A stretch of DNA of 64,000 nucleotides from Liolophura sinensis (Eukaryota > Mollusca > Polyplacophora > Chitonida > Chitonidae), in assembly GCF_032854445.1 (NCBI RefSeq), contig NC_088304.1, forward strand, positions 3,226,001 to 3,290,000, read 5' to 3'. The translations under genes were made by a program, and so were the position numbers. Under the pieces are notes generated by a model. It saw only the letters and a program-made list of their open reading frames with translations, was not told where the DNA came from and did not search any database. Positions 34,796-59,044 of this stretch are shown here, in pieces. Position 1 is the first letter of the stretch, and the number at the start of each line of letters is the position of its first letter.

Positions 34796-35635
34796 TTTTT
34801 TCTTCTCATAAAGTCACATCTTTAATAGGTTCATACAGTGAGATGTCATCTGCAAAAATGTTTATCATACATTCTACATTATTACTTATGTCATTTAGAA
34901 ATATTAGGGAGAGTAAGGGTCCCAAAACAGATCCTTCTGGAGCTTCAGAGCTAATTGGTTGTTCCTCAAAACCTATTCCATTTAAGCATACTTGAACAGA
35001 TCTATTAGAGATATAACTCTGAATCGATTTCAACAGAGACCCATCAACTTCTGGCTAAGTTTAAATAAAAGCCTTTCGTTCCACGCTTTGTCAAAGGTCT
35101 TACTAACATCTAGAAAGACCAAGCATACATCATTGCCTTTGTGTTGATTCATACAAATGTTATGAACCATTTCGTGACACTGTTGAGTCACTTTCTTTAA
35201 ACCAAGAATTTTTAGGAATAAACAAGTTTTTCAATGTACAAACGTTTGTATACGACTTTTTCAAGACCGCAGATAGACAGGAGAGTAGGGAAATTGGTCT
35301 GCTGTTGGAAACAACATTTCGCTGCCCTTTTTTAAAAACAGGACTTGGATGAGATAACTTCCACGCAGGAAGAAGGGAACAGGTAGACAACGAATAGTTG
35401 AACAACGTGCATAGGATGGTGCAATACATTCGACAGCATTTTTAACATGAAGTTAGAAATATGGTCGATACCAGTGGCTTTTTTTTAACTTTTAAGCACT
35501 TTAGAAGGGAAACAATTTCTGTTTTAATGGTTTGGCTAGGACAAATTCTTGACAGCGTACGATAAAACAGTGGTACGAACATCAGGGAACATTGTGGCTT
35601 TGCCAAGTAAGATGCAAACAGTTTACAAAACGTAT

Positions 35636-35842
35636 ATAACCCTGGTTTTCGAGTTTTAACTCTTATTTTTCTTTTATACGATTTTAAACATGTCTGTACT
35701 TTTTGTTTTTACTTTTGGTGTTCATATTATCATATCGAAAACCTTAACCGTCTCGCGTTTTCACCTTGTTCTCGCCACGATATGGCTGAAATATTGCCGA
35801 TGTGGCGTTAAGCCATAATCATTTATTCATTCATTCGTTCGA
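35636..35842 (+). mobile_element. 5'-truncated LINE family 1 copy (3' end only)
   Basis: About 200 bases, 'ataaccctggttttcgagtt' to 'gttaagccataatcatttat', match the reverse complement of 18700-18905 almost base for base and end in a TTCA-like tail. It is a typical short target-primed insertion, here within LINE family 2. Confidence 0.85.
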
Positions 35843-36480
35843 CGGCATGTCTTTTTGCTATAGTAGCTTCACGTCTTGCCATATATTAGTGCCATGGTCA
35901 ACATCAGAATGTGTTCTTTTAAGTTTTTGAAACATCTGTTTCTAATTCGGAATTTACGAGGGAAATCATTGGTCATCCTGGGTTTATCTCTAGGCTGTAT
36001 CGTAACTACCTTTTTGGGTACGACTTCGACACAACACGATAGAAATAAATTACTCCATGCATAGGCTTTTATCTTTTATATTGTAAAAAAAAAATACCTG
36101 TCACTATATGCCAAGGGGTGTATTGCAAAAGGCACTATAGCTGCACACGGTTTGATGCCTTACAGTCAATTATTTGCCGTTTGTAAGACTTAGGTCTACC
36201 TGATCTAATAATATTAAGGTGACAGTATACTGTGCAATGGTCTAGATTAGCCAAGGGGCAAGTAACACCAGATTTCGTAATATAACCTGGACTATCGGTA
36301 ATATTTAAATCTAATAACATAGCGCTTATTGGATTATCGGGTTGGTTCATTAATAAGTTGAAAACAGTTCTTTCCTTTGATTATATAGTATAAATCCATT
36401 TTCGATGCACTATTGTGGTGAAGTAGCATTTATCATTGCAATCCCCCATGATTAAAATACAAGCAGGGTTCTCATTCCAG

Positions 36481-39400
36481 AGGTACGTCATGTAATGAGC
36501 ACGTTCCATAGGGTAGGTCATGTAATGAGCACATTCCACAGGGTAGGTCATGTAATGAGCACATTCCACAGGGTAGGTCATGTAATGAGCACATTCCACA
36601 CGGTAAGTCATGTAATGAGCACATTCCACAGGGTAAGTCATGTAATGAGGACATTCCACAGGGTAGGTCATGTAATGAGCACATTCCACACGGTAAGTCA
36701 TGTAATGAGGACATTCCACAGGGTAAGTCATGTAATGAGGACATTCCACAGGGTAAGTCATGTAATGAGCACATTCCACATGGTAAGTCATGTAATGAGC
36801 ACATTCCACACGGTAAGTCATGTAATGAGCACATTCCACACGGTAAGTCATGTAATGAGCACATTCCACAGGGTAAGTCATGTAATGAGCACATTCCACA
36901 GGGTAGGTCATGTAATGAGCACATTCCACACGGTAAGTCATGTAATGAGCACCTTCCAAAGGGTAGGTCAGGCAATGAGCACATTCCACACGGTAAGTCA
37001 TGTAATGAGGACATTCCACAGGGTAAGTCATGTAATGAGCACATTCCACAGGGTAGGTCATGTAATGAGCACATTCCACAGGGTAGGTCATGCAATGAGC
37101 ACATTCCACAGGGTAGGTCATGTAATGAGCACATTCCACAGGGTAAGTCATGTAATGAGGACATTCCACAGGGTAGGTCATGCAATGAGCACATTCCACA
37201 CGGTAAGTCATGTAATGAGGACATTCCACAGGGTAAGTCATGCAATGAGCACATTCCACACGGTAAGTAATGTAATGAGGACATTCCACAGGGTAAGTCA
37301 TGTAATGAGCACATTCCACAGGGTAGGTCATGTAATAAGCACATTCCACAGGGTAGGTCATGTAATGAGGACATTCCGTAGGATAAGTCATGCAATGAGG
37401 ACATTCCACACGGTAGGTCATGCAATGAGCACATTCCACAGGGTAAGTCATGTAATGAGGACATTCCACAGGGTAGGTCATGTAATGAGGACATTCCACA
37501 GGGTAAGTCATGCAATGAGCACATTCCACAGGGTACGTCATGCAATGAGCACATTCAACACGGTAAGTCATGTAATGAGCACATTCCACAGGGTAGGTCA
37601 TGTAATGAGGACATTGCACAGGGTAGGTCATGCAATGAGGACATTCCACAGGGTAGGTCATGTAATGAGCACATTCCCCAGGGTAAGTCATGTAATGAGC
37701 ACATTACACAGGGTAAGTCATGCAATGAGCACATTCCACAGGGGTAAGTCATGTAATGAGCACATTCCACAGGGTAAGTCATGCAATGAGCACATTCCAC
37801 AGGGTAGGTCATGTAATGAGGACATTCCACATGTAAGTCATGTAATGAGCACATTCCACAGGGTAAGTCATGAAATGAGCACATTCCACACGGTAAGTCA
37901 TGTAATGAGCACATTACACAGGGTAAGTCATGCAATGAGCACATTCCACAGGGTAATGTCATGCAATGAGCACATTCCACAGGGTAAGTAGTCATGTAAT
38001 GAGGTACATTCCACAGGGTAGGTCATGCAATGAGCACATTCCACAGGGTAGGTCATGTAATGAGCACATTCCACACGGTAAGTCATGTGACATTCCACAG
38101 GGTAGGTCATGCAATGAGCACATTCCACAGGGTAAGTCATGTAATGAGCACATTCCACAGGGTAGGTCATGCAATGAGCACATTCCACAGGGTAGGTCAT
38201 GTAATGAGCACATTCCACAGGGTAAGTCATGTAATGAGCACATTACACAGGGTAAGTCATGCAATGAGCACATTCCACAGGGTACGTCATGCAATGAGCA
38301 CATTCCACAGGGTAAGTCATGCAATGAGCACATTCCACAGGGTAGGTCATGTAATGAGCACATTCCACAGGGTAGGTCATGCAATGAGCACATTCCACAG
38401 GGTAGGTCATGCAATGAGCACATTCCACAGGGTAGGTCATGCAATGAGCACATTCCACACTGTAAGTCATGTAATGAGGACATTCCACAGGGTAGGTCAT
38501 GCAATGAGCACATTCCACAGGGTAGGTCATGCAATGAGCACATTCCACAGGGTAGGTCATGTAATGAGCACATTCCACAGGGTAAGTCATGTAATGAGGA
38601 CATTCCACAGGGTAAGTCATGCAATGAGGACATTCCACACGGTAAGTCATGCAATGAGCACATTCCACAGGGGTAAGTCTTGTAATGAGGACATTCCACA
38701 GGGTAGGTCATGTAATGAGCACATTCCACAGGGTAGGTCATGCAATGAGCACATTCCACAGGGTAGGTCATGTAATGAGCACATTCCACAGGGTAGGTCA
38801 TGTAATGAGCACATTCCACACGGTAAGTCATGTAATGAGCACATTCCACAGGGTAAGTCATGCAATGAGCACATTCCACAGGGTAGGTCATGCAATGAGC
38901 ACATTCCACAGGGTAGGTCATGTAATGAGCACATTCCACACGGTAAGTCATGTAATGAGGACATTCCACAGGGTAAGTCATGTAATAAGGACATTCCACA
39001 GGGTAGGTCATGTAATGAGGACATTCCACAGGGTAGGTCATGCAATGAGCACATTCCACACGGTAAGTCATGTAATGAGGACATTCCACACGGTAAGTCA
39101 TGTAATGAGCACATTCCACAGGGTAAGTCATGTAATGAGCACATTACACAGGGTAAGTCATGCAATGAGCACATTTCACAGGGTAAGTCATGCAATGAGC
39201 ACATTCCACAGGGTAAGTCATGCAATGAGCACATTCCACAGGGTAGGTCATGTAATGAGCACATTCCACAGGGTAGGTCATGCAATGAGCACATTCCACA
39301 GGGTAAGTCATGTAATGAGGACATTCCATAGGGTAGGTCATGCAATGAGGGACATTCCACAGGGTAGGTCATGTAATGAAAACATTCCACAGGGTAGGTC

Positions 39401-41053
39401 ATGTAATGAGCACATTCCACAGGGTAAGTCATGCAATGAGCACATTACACAGGGTAGGTCATGCAATGAGCACATTCCACACGGTAAGTCATGTAATGAG
39501 GACATTCCATAGGGTAGGTCATGCAATGAGCACATTCCACAGGGTAGGTCATGCAATGAGCACATTCCACAGGGTAGGTCATGTAATGAGCACATTCCAC
39601 AGGGGTAAGTCATGTAATGAGCACATTACACAGGGTAAGTCATGCAATGAGCACATTTCACAGGGTACGTCATGCAATGAGCACATTCCACAGGGTAAGT
39701 CATGCAATGAGCACATTCCACAGGGTAAGTCATGTAATGAGCACATTCCACAGGGTAGGTCATGCAATGAGCACATTCCACAGGGTAAGTCATGTAATGA
39801 GCACATTCCACAGGGTAGGTCATGTAATGAGCACATTCCACAGGGTAAGTCATGTAATGAGCACATTCCACAGGGTAGGTAATGTAATGAGGACATTCCA
39901 CAGGGTAAGTCATGTAATGAGGACATTCCACAGGGTAGGTCATGTAATGACCACATTACACAGGGTAGGTCATGTAATGAGCACATTCCACAGGGTAAGT
40001 CATGTAATGAGCACATTCCACAGGGTAGGTCATGTAATGAGGACATTCCACAGGGTAGGTCATGTAATGAGCACATTCGATAGGGTAGGTCATGTAATGA
40101 GCACATTCCACAGGGTAGGTCATGTAATGAGCACATTCCACAGGGTAGGTCATGTAATGAGCACATTCCACAGGGTAGGTCATGTAATGAGCACATTCAA
40201 CACGGTAAGTCATGTAATGAGCACATTCAACACGGTAAGTCCATGTAATGAGCACATTCACAGGGTAGATCATGTAATGAGCACATTCCACACGGTAAGT
40301 CATGTAATGAGCACATCCACACGGTAAGTCATGTAATGAGCACATTCCACAGGGTAGGTCATGTAATGAGCACATTCCACAGGGTAGGTCATGTAATGAG
40401 CACATTCCACACGGTAAGTAATGTAATGAGCACATTACACAGGTAAGTCATGCAATGAGCACATTTCACAGGGTAAGTCATGCAATGAGCACATTCCACA
40501 GGGTAAGTCATGCAATGAGCACATTCCACAGGGTAGGCCATGTAATGAGCACATTCCACAGGGTAGGTCATGCAATGAGCACATTCCACAGGGTAAGTCA
40601 TGTAATGAGGACATTCCATAGGGTAGGTCATGCAATGAGCACATTCCACAGGGTAGGTCATGTAATGAAAACATTCCACAGGGTAGGTCATGTAATGAGC
40701 ACATTCCACAGGGTAAGTCATGCAATGAGCACATTACACAGGGTAGGTCATGCAATGAGCACATTCCACACGGTAAGTCATGTAATGAGGACATTCCATA
40801 GGGTAGGTCATGCAATGAGCACATTCCACAGGTAGGTCATGCAATGAGCACATTCCACAGGGTAGGTCATGTAATGAGCACATTCCACAGGGTAAGTCAT
40901 GTAATGAGCACATTACACAGGGTAAGTCATGCAATGAGCACATTTCACAGGGTACGTCATGCAATGAGCACATTCCACAGGGTAAGTCATGCAATGAGCA
41001 CATTAGCACATTCCACAGGGTAAGTCATGTAATGAGCACATTCCACAGGGTAG
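36481..41053 (+). repeat. 4.6-kb array of 30-bp units running into an assembly gap
   Basis: About 150 units of the form 'gtcatgtaatgagcacattc' plus 'cacagggtag' (or gtaa). Variants are at unit positions including gag(c/g)aca, t(g/a)(t/c)aatg and (g/c)ggta(a/g). Since 30 is divisible by three and most units have no stop, long frames are open on both strands (up to 498 codons). These are artefacts. The left edge adjoins LINE family 2 endonuclease sequence and the right edge is the N run. Confidence 0.97.
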
Positions 41054-41253
41054 NNNNNNNNNNNNNNNNNNNNNNNNNNNNNNNNNNNNNNNNNNNNNNN
41101 NNNNNNNNNNNNNNNNNNNNNNNNNNNNNNNNNNNNNNNNNNNNNNNNNNNNNNNNNNNNNNNNNNNNNNNNNNNNNNNNNNNNNNNNNNNNNNNNNNNN
41201 NNNNNNNNNNNNNNNNNNNNNNNNNNNNNNNNNNNNNNNNNNNNNNNNNNNNN
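41054..41253. other. Assembly gap of 200 N
   Basis: A round-number run of N directly abuts the 30-bp array, so the true array length and the order of the two flanks are not established. Confidence 0.99.
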
Positions 41254-41257
41254 TTTT

Positions 41258-41345
41258 CTTTGTACCATAATGCTGGCCGCCATTGTAGAACTGAAATATT
41301 CTTGGGTGTGGCGTAAAACTCCAATTCAGTAAATAAATAGATAAT
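41258..41345 (+). mobile_element. SINE tail (type 1)
   Basis: 'ccataatgctggccgccatt', 'gaaatattcttgggtgtggc' and 'caattcagtaaataaatag'. The 5' part is lost in the gap. Confidence 0.7.
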
Positions 41346-41493
41346 TTTTTTTTATATATATATATTTGTGTTGTATGTATTTTTGATACCATTCCAGGGG
41401 TATTTTGCCGTTTGATATATCAAATGTGCAACAAACCCTACCATTGGATGAAGGTGTGAATCCACAAATGTGCATGTTTGTTTCTGTTTTCAG

Positions 41494-53496
<12,003 letters not shown>

Positions 53497-54110
53497 CCCC
53501 CCTTCTATACCTGTTTCAGCTGTCCAGTGGTCTTACCTCGACATTGACTCTCCCCCTCTCTGCCAAGGCATACTAAGCCAAAAAACAAACACCAGAACGA
53601 CTTTGTTCCTTGTTCCGTTTACTCCGATGTCTGAATGATCTCATTTCCTTCAGAGCCGGAAACTTAATAACCATGTGCACAGTCCCTTACATTGTGATTG
53701 GCTGGGTAGTTTTTTTTCAATGTTCTCTTTTGTTTTTTTTTGTCTAGTTCACATTTATTTACACCCAAGCTAGTTTTTGGTTTGTTTAAAAATCAAGTTC
53801 TGTGATGATTAAGGAGTTATATTTCCATGGGTTGCATTTTTTAACTTATTTCCATTTTTTCTCTGGTTTTAAATACCTCTTGTACATGTAAATAAGACAT
53901 TTTAAATGACTATTAAACATCCGACATATTATTGATATTATTATAATCTTATATCGTTACTGTTATAAATGAGCATTTTAAACTTTCTGTAGCATTGTAG
54001 TGAGAGATTCTCAAGTTTATCTGTTTATGACTGGATATGATTGGCCCATCCAGCTGATGGTACGCTGTCAGTTTTACTAGATACAATAAACTTCAGTTTC
54101 AAACTATCCC
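53497..54110 (+). other. BCAS3: BCAS3 3' untranslated region
   Basis: AT- and T-rich sequence between the TGA and the poly(A) signal. No further exon is seen. Confidence 0.65.
54085..54090 (+). promoter_or_regulatory. Canonical poly(A) signal AATAAA
   Basis: AATAAA about 590 bases after the BCAS3 stop codon, followed within 30 bases by T- and GT-rich sequence ('gtgttgtgagtgtt'). Confidence 0.65.
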
Positions 54111-55790
54111 TGTGTTGTGAGTGTTATGTACGATGCTTACATTTCCTGGAAGAAGCTTAGAACCATGGAAAAACTTACTTGTACTCTTACTTCAGAGTAA
54201 GATAAAGATCGTTCTTGTGTGGAGGAAAAGGATCCTAGAAAACCTGTAAGAACCATGAAAGATTTCCATACTTGTATGAAGCGGGAAAATCCCAGTAATC
54301 TTGGAAGAGCCTGGGAAAAAAATTCATGAAAACCTGAGAAACACAAATCTTTATTAATGAAGATGACAGGAATTGTCCAGGGAAATTATGTGAAACATAT
54401 CTTGCCCCTGCGAGTGCATGTCTTCTAGATTTCTCATAGTTAAAATGTTACTATCAATTCTGATGTAAAATTTGTGGTCAAGAATTCATTGGCAGCTGCA
54501 GTGTCTGTTAGTTTAAAGGGAGTTAATGTTGTTGTATAAGTAGCCATTATGTGATCTTCTGCAAACATGTCTTTCAATTCGGTATTGATTGGACTCGCTC
54601 CATAGAAACATGAAAAACTACGTTTTTGAAGTGTATTCATCGAGGATGTTACGTTTTCGGTAGAAAAATGGCACTATGTTATGGTTTGAACTTAGCTTTT
54701 AGTTGATGTCAAGGACTGTAGTGCCCTAGTTGTCTTAATCTGAAAGGCGTTGTTTAATACCTGGAATTCAAGGACGATACCGAACAAAGAAAGTTGTTTG
54801 AATGGGGGCGACTGTTTGTGAAAAGAGAAGGTTATGGGTACTGTTTAAGAAGTTTTAACATCTTGTGCTAAAGCTATGACTTAGCAACTTAGCGAACTTT
54901 ATAGCTGGAATTGCGTCTTATTGTGGAAAGCTGGGTCGCCATCATAGTTACAGGCTTTACTAGAGTTTTTATCAAATATGGTATGGTGCACCATTAGAAA
55001 CTTTCCAGGAGCATAAAGGTGCAGATAAAATAAAACAAATAATAAAGTTTTTGAAGTAAATTTAGTCACTGTTAACTGTGTGGGTTTTTGGCAAAGCAAG
55101 ATTCCTCCATCCACTGAAGAGCTTTTAAAGAGAAAGAAACTGTACACATGAAGTAAGCATGAATCGAAAACTATATGTGAAAATACCCTTTAATACTTAT
55201 TACTGGTATACTCATTACTATTTCTCGTAAAATGTGCCAGGAAAAGCAAATCTGACATTAAATACCTGTTTTAGAAAAAAGGCGCTGTGACATCACTGAT
55301 GACATATATTACCACATGGTCGGTAAAGCGCAACTTACAGTTCAAACATTTGACTGAGCCTAGTGAAAAAATATAAAGAAGTATGTGCAGATATTTTCAG
55401 ACAGTTTATAGTCGTCTTTCTACAGATGCTTAATTCTTTTTGATTTTGACAGGTTCTTTGTCTTAAGTGCATGAAAAAAATCTCTTTTTGTGCTGACTGA
55501 AGCTTGTTCTACGCCCTATTTTCACCATTTTTTGTTTCAAGATGGTGACGACGATGTATGGTAGGATTCTGAGCCAAAGTTACGTTTGTTCTTTTAGAGA
55601 TGCATGCTCAGCTCGAAGAACAGCAGGCTTTCTCCACAATGTAGTTCTCAGTGTAGAGAAAAGAATGCCTAGAAGCCCATGTATAGTTGGCAAACAAAAA
55701 CCGTGTATCGCTAAATGACGCATCGCTTATGCCATTCCCAAACTTTCTGCGGAAGCTTGGCGTCTATTATATGGCCGCTAACATCAGTGC
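54111..55790. other. Intergenic stretch 3' of BCAS3
   Basis: Contains short 'ctggaaaa' and 'cctgagaa' runs of minisatellite character at 54140-54340. No gene is seen. Confidence 0.4.
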
Positions 55791-55794
55791 AATT

Positions 55795-55910
55795 TTTTTT
55801 TTACCTAATTCTGCTTGGACCATAGTGCTAGGGGCGACTGTTACTGTTACTATTTCAGCATTTAAATGAACAGTTAAAATAAAACCCTAACATAAGTAAA
55901 TTATCAAGTG
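55795..55910 (+). repeat. Unexpanded flank shared with 59045-59160
   Basis: 'tttacctaattctgcttgg', 'gtgctaggggcgactgtt' and 'ctaacataagtaaa' parallel 'tttacctaattttgcttaac', 'gtcctagggagcg' and 'cctaagtaaactga' at 59055-59155. Confidence 0.6.
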
Positions 55911-55911
55911 A

Positions 55912-56735
55912 CCGTATTTCAGCGGTTGCGTGTGACCGTTTGCTAACTATCACACTGTCGTCGCTTCTCTGGGGTTTGCTCTCTTTGCTGTAACCGTATT
56001 TCAGCGGTTGCGTGTGACCGTCTGCTAACTATCACGCTGTCGTCGCTTCTCTGGGTTTGCTCTCTTTGCTGTAGCCGTATTTCAGCGGTTGCGTGTGACC
56101 GTTTGCTAACTATCACGCTGTCGTCGCTTCTCTGGGTTTGCTCTCTTTGCTGTAACCGTATTTCAGCGGTTGCGTGTGACCGTTTGCTAACTATCACGCT
56201 GTCGTCGCTTCTCTGGGTTTGCTCTCTTTGCTGTAACCGTATTTCAGCGGTTGCGTGTGACCGTCTGCTAACTATCACGCTGTCGTCGCTTCTCTGGGTT
56301 TGCTCTCTTTGCTGTAGCCGTATTTCAGCGATTGCGTGTGACCGTTTGCTAAATATCACACTATCGTCGCCTCTCTGTGTTTCCTCTCTTTGCTGTAGCC
56401 GTATTTCAGCGGTTGTGTGAGACCGTTTGCTAAATATCACACTGTCGTCGCTTCTCTGGGTTCGCTTTCTTTGGTGTAGCCGTATTTCACCGGTTGGATG
56501 TGACCGTTTGTCAACTATCACACTATCGTCGCTTCTCTGGGTTTGCTGTCTATGCTGTAACCGTATTTCAGCGGTTGTGTGTGACCATTTGCTAACTATC
56601 ACACTATCGTCGCTTCTCTGGGTTTTGCTCTCTTTGCTGTATCCGTACTCCAGCGGTTGGATATGACCGTTTGCTAACTATGACACTGTCGTCGATGCTC
56701 TGGGTTCGCTCTTTGTGCTGTAGTCTTCTATATTT
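55912..56735 (+). repeat. 81-bp tandem array
   Basis: About ten units like 'ccgtatttcagcggttgcgt', 'gtgaccgtttgctaactatc', 'acgctgtcgtcgcttctctg' plus 21 bases. Because 81 is divisible by three, a 219-codon frame is open on the minus strand (27-residue repeat with 'QQREQTQRSDDSVIV'). I regard it as non-coding. Confidence 0.93.
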
Positions 56736-57309
56736 ACAAACACAATAATACACAGAATGAAGTCTTGAGGTTTAACAAGATTTGAGGTTGTAAACGTGAG
56801 GATTTTGTACGTTGAACGTTGTTTTGGAAATTAATCTTTCTAGTATTGATCCGGAACGATAGTTAGTACGTACTTACTCCCATTAGGGTTACCCTTGAGT
56901 GAAATACATTATGGGCATTTCTAATGTGGTACTTTTGGGAAAACCGCAATATTTAAATGGTGAATGCTACCATAAACATATACTCCCGTTTCTACATATA
57001 TATCACTGTGTCTGTGGACTGTGCACATGGTATACGGTCATGGGTCATTCAGAGCTTAGTTGGTTTATGTTTGTTATGATATAGGATAATTCACACGCAA
57101 ATCGCCCTGCACAGAAATACATATGGTTTGTTTTTTGGCCTATGACAGCTTGGACGATTGTAAGATTTAACCATTATTTTTGGAGATAACTTTTTTCCAG
57201 TTTAGTGCAAAAATAGAAAAAAGGGAACTCGATGGATGCCCCGAAATTTATTCGGTGCCAGTAGACTTAAGACTACTTGATTGGCACGTTAGGATTTGGC
57301 CTTGTGTTG

Positions 57310-57612
57310 CAGTGAGGCAGCACTATATCCATGTATATATGAGTAATAGTGAGGCAGCACTTTGTCCATGTATATATGAGTTGTAGTGAGGCAGCACTTT
57401 GTCCATGTGTATATGAGTTATAGTGAGGCAACACTATATCTATGTATATATGAGTTGTGAGGTAGCACTTTATCCATGTATATATGAGTTATAGTGAGGC
57501 AGCACTATATCCATGTATATATGAGTTGTAGTGAGGTAGCACTATATCCATGTATATATGAGTTATAGTGAGGCAGCACTATATTCATGTATATATGAGT
57601 TATAATGAATTA
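57310..57612 (+). repeat. 37-bp tandem array
   Basis: Eight units like 'atagtgaggcagcactatat' plus 'ccatgtatatatgagtt'. Confidence 0.92.
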
Positions 57613-57869
57613 TAATTAAAGTGACAATCAATTATCTGAAGGCACTCAAACAGATCGGTCTAAAAGTTCCCCGCAACAGATCCATTCAGTGTTGACAGAT
57701 AAGGTGGCATATTTAAATTCACTTCGGGGCATATTCCGGGTGAATGTGAACATGCCATCTAGATATATGTAGTAGAAAATGTGTGAGGTATGTAACCAGG
57801 AGCTGCGATTGGAGCCTGTTTTACTTGCCTCTGTACCAGGATCTATTTCTTGCACCCCACGTCCACTTT

Positions 57870-58050
57870 TCTCCAAGTTTTGGCCTGTTTCTTCAACCCT
57901 ATTGCCAGGTTTCTTCCACCCATGTCCGCTTTCCACCAAGCCTTGGCCAGTGTCTTCCAACACATTAGCGGTTTCCTTCAACCCATGGTCCAGTTTCCAC
58001 CAGTTAAGCCTTGGTCTGTTTCTAACACGCCATTGTCGATTTCCTCCAAA
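57870..58050 (+). repeat. Degenerate ~30-bp repeats
   Basis: Loose repeats of 'ggtttcttccacccatg' and 'ctttccaccaagccttgg'. The open frames over them are by-products. Confidence 0.5.
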
Positions 58051-58067
58051 CCATAGACACAATTGGC

Positions 58068-58092
58068 CATATATATATATATATATATATGT
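58068..58092. repeat. (TA)n microsatellite
   Basis: About 12 alternating TA pairs. Confidence 0.9.
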
Positions 58093-58389
58093 ATATGTTC
58101 TTGGCTCCTGTCATGAATATGATCTTTCCATGTCACAATCTTGTCGTACATGCACGCACATACTACCGTATATTCTGTAAATAACTAGATAGCGATGCTC
58201 TACCCTATTGTTGATATGTCCTGAGAAGTTGGACCGGACAGAAGTCTCAGATTAACTATACCATTTATTTGTTTGAACCATGTTGAACGAATGGCTCCAT
58301 ACCATTCTGAGTAAAGATGGCTACTGTGTCCTACGCGGACCTGTTCTATCGCGGTTCATCAGGTGTGGTATGATATACTATGTGGCTCT

Positions 58390-58700
58390 GCGTGAGGCCT
58401 ATTACCACGTGGTTCTCCGCTTACCTGTATTAACAGGTGGTACTCCGCGAACAAATATTACCACGTGGTTCTCAGAGAATCTTTATTACCCCCACGTGGT
58501 TCTCTGACGACCTATATTACCACCTTGTTCTGTGCCAACCTATATTACCACGTAGTTCTCTTTCGACCTATATTACCACGTGGTTCCCTGCCTACCTATA
58601 TTACCACGAGGTTCTCTTCCGACCTATATTACCACGTGGTTCTCTTCCGACCTATCTTAAAACGCGCTTCCCTGTTGACCTATCTTACCACGTAGTTGTA
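58390..58700 (+). repeat. 28-bp tandem array
   Basis: About ten units like 'gacctatattaccacgtggt' plus 'tctcttcc', with internal variation. Confidence 0.9.
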
Positions 58701-59044
58701 TGGTGACCTTCTGTACCTGGTGGTTCTCTACGCTGACCTTTTACCAGGTGTTTATATTCCCAGATCTCCACCTTGTGGTTCTGACCAATGCTTTTATGAT
58801 GTTTCATCCCCACTTTGTCCGAATGTCAACAACCATAAGTCGGTGAACTGTGACAGTGGTGTGCAATGTAGATGACTTTGTTGGAATGTATCTTCTGTGT
58901 GTCTTATCCCAGGTTTCTGCTGGTGAACTAAGCATCCCTGAGGTCTGGTGCTTTTGCTTTGTTTTAATGTTTCTGTATCTTAAATGTGATGACAACACAA
59001 AATTTGAGGTAATTCTAGAACAATGACATGTAATAAATGATCGT

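Larger units (their letters stand above)
33780..36480 (-). mobile_element. Decayed non-LTR retrotransposon (LINE family 2)
   Basis: Minus-strand pieces occur in proper order. Endonuclease-like 'NPACILIMGDCNDKC' and a DHC-containing stretch lie at 36480-36135. RT fingers 'PSPVFKKGQRNVVSNSRPIS' are near 35360. RT palm 'EGSVLGPLLSLIF' and 'FADDISLYE' lie at 35033-34806. 'SHKHLGITLQENGKWGQHI' lies at 34658-34413 and the RT tail at 34079-33785. Frameshifts separate every piece. FADD and the sequence between motifs set it apart from the YVDD family at 18.7-20.9 kb. Confidence 0.8.

Noticed and set aside
36381-41009. Open frames of 100-498 codons on both strands
   Set aside because: They are by-products of a 30-bp repeat whose length is a multiple of three and which lacks stops. 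The same DNA is open in two frames on each strand and shows no domain or codon bias.
36481-41053. CRISPR-like array
   Set aside because: The units are contiguous with no variable spacers, the context is eukaryotic, and there are no cas genes. The same applies to the other arrays.
36481-41053. 30-bp units as a remnant of a BCAS3 exon/donor junction
   Set aside because: The GGTAAGT motif is tempting, but I could not align the rest of the unit with any visible BCAS3 exon, and the left edge fits LINE sequence better.
55943-56602. 219-codon minus-strand frame with a 27-residue repeat
   Set aside because: It exactly tracks the 81-bp array (27 codons), has a partly open frame on the other strand too, and the single-copy relative at 59.2 kb is not open.
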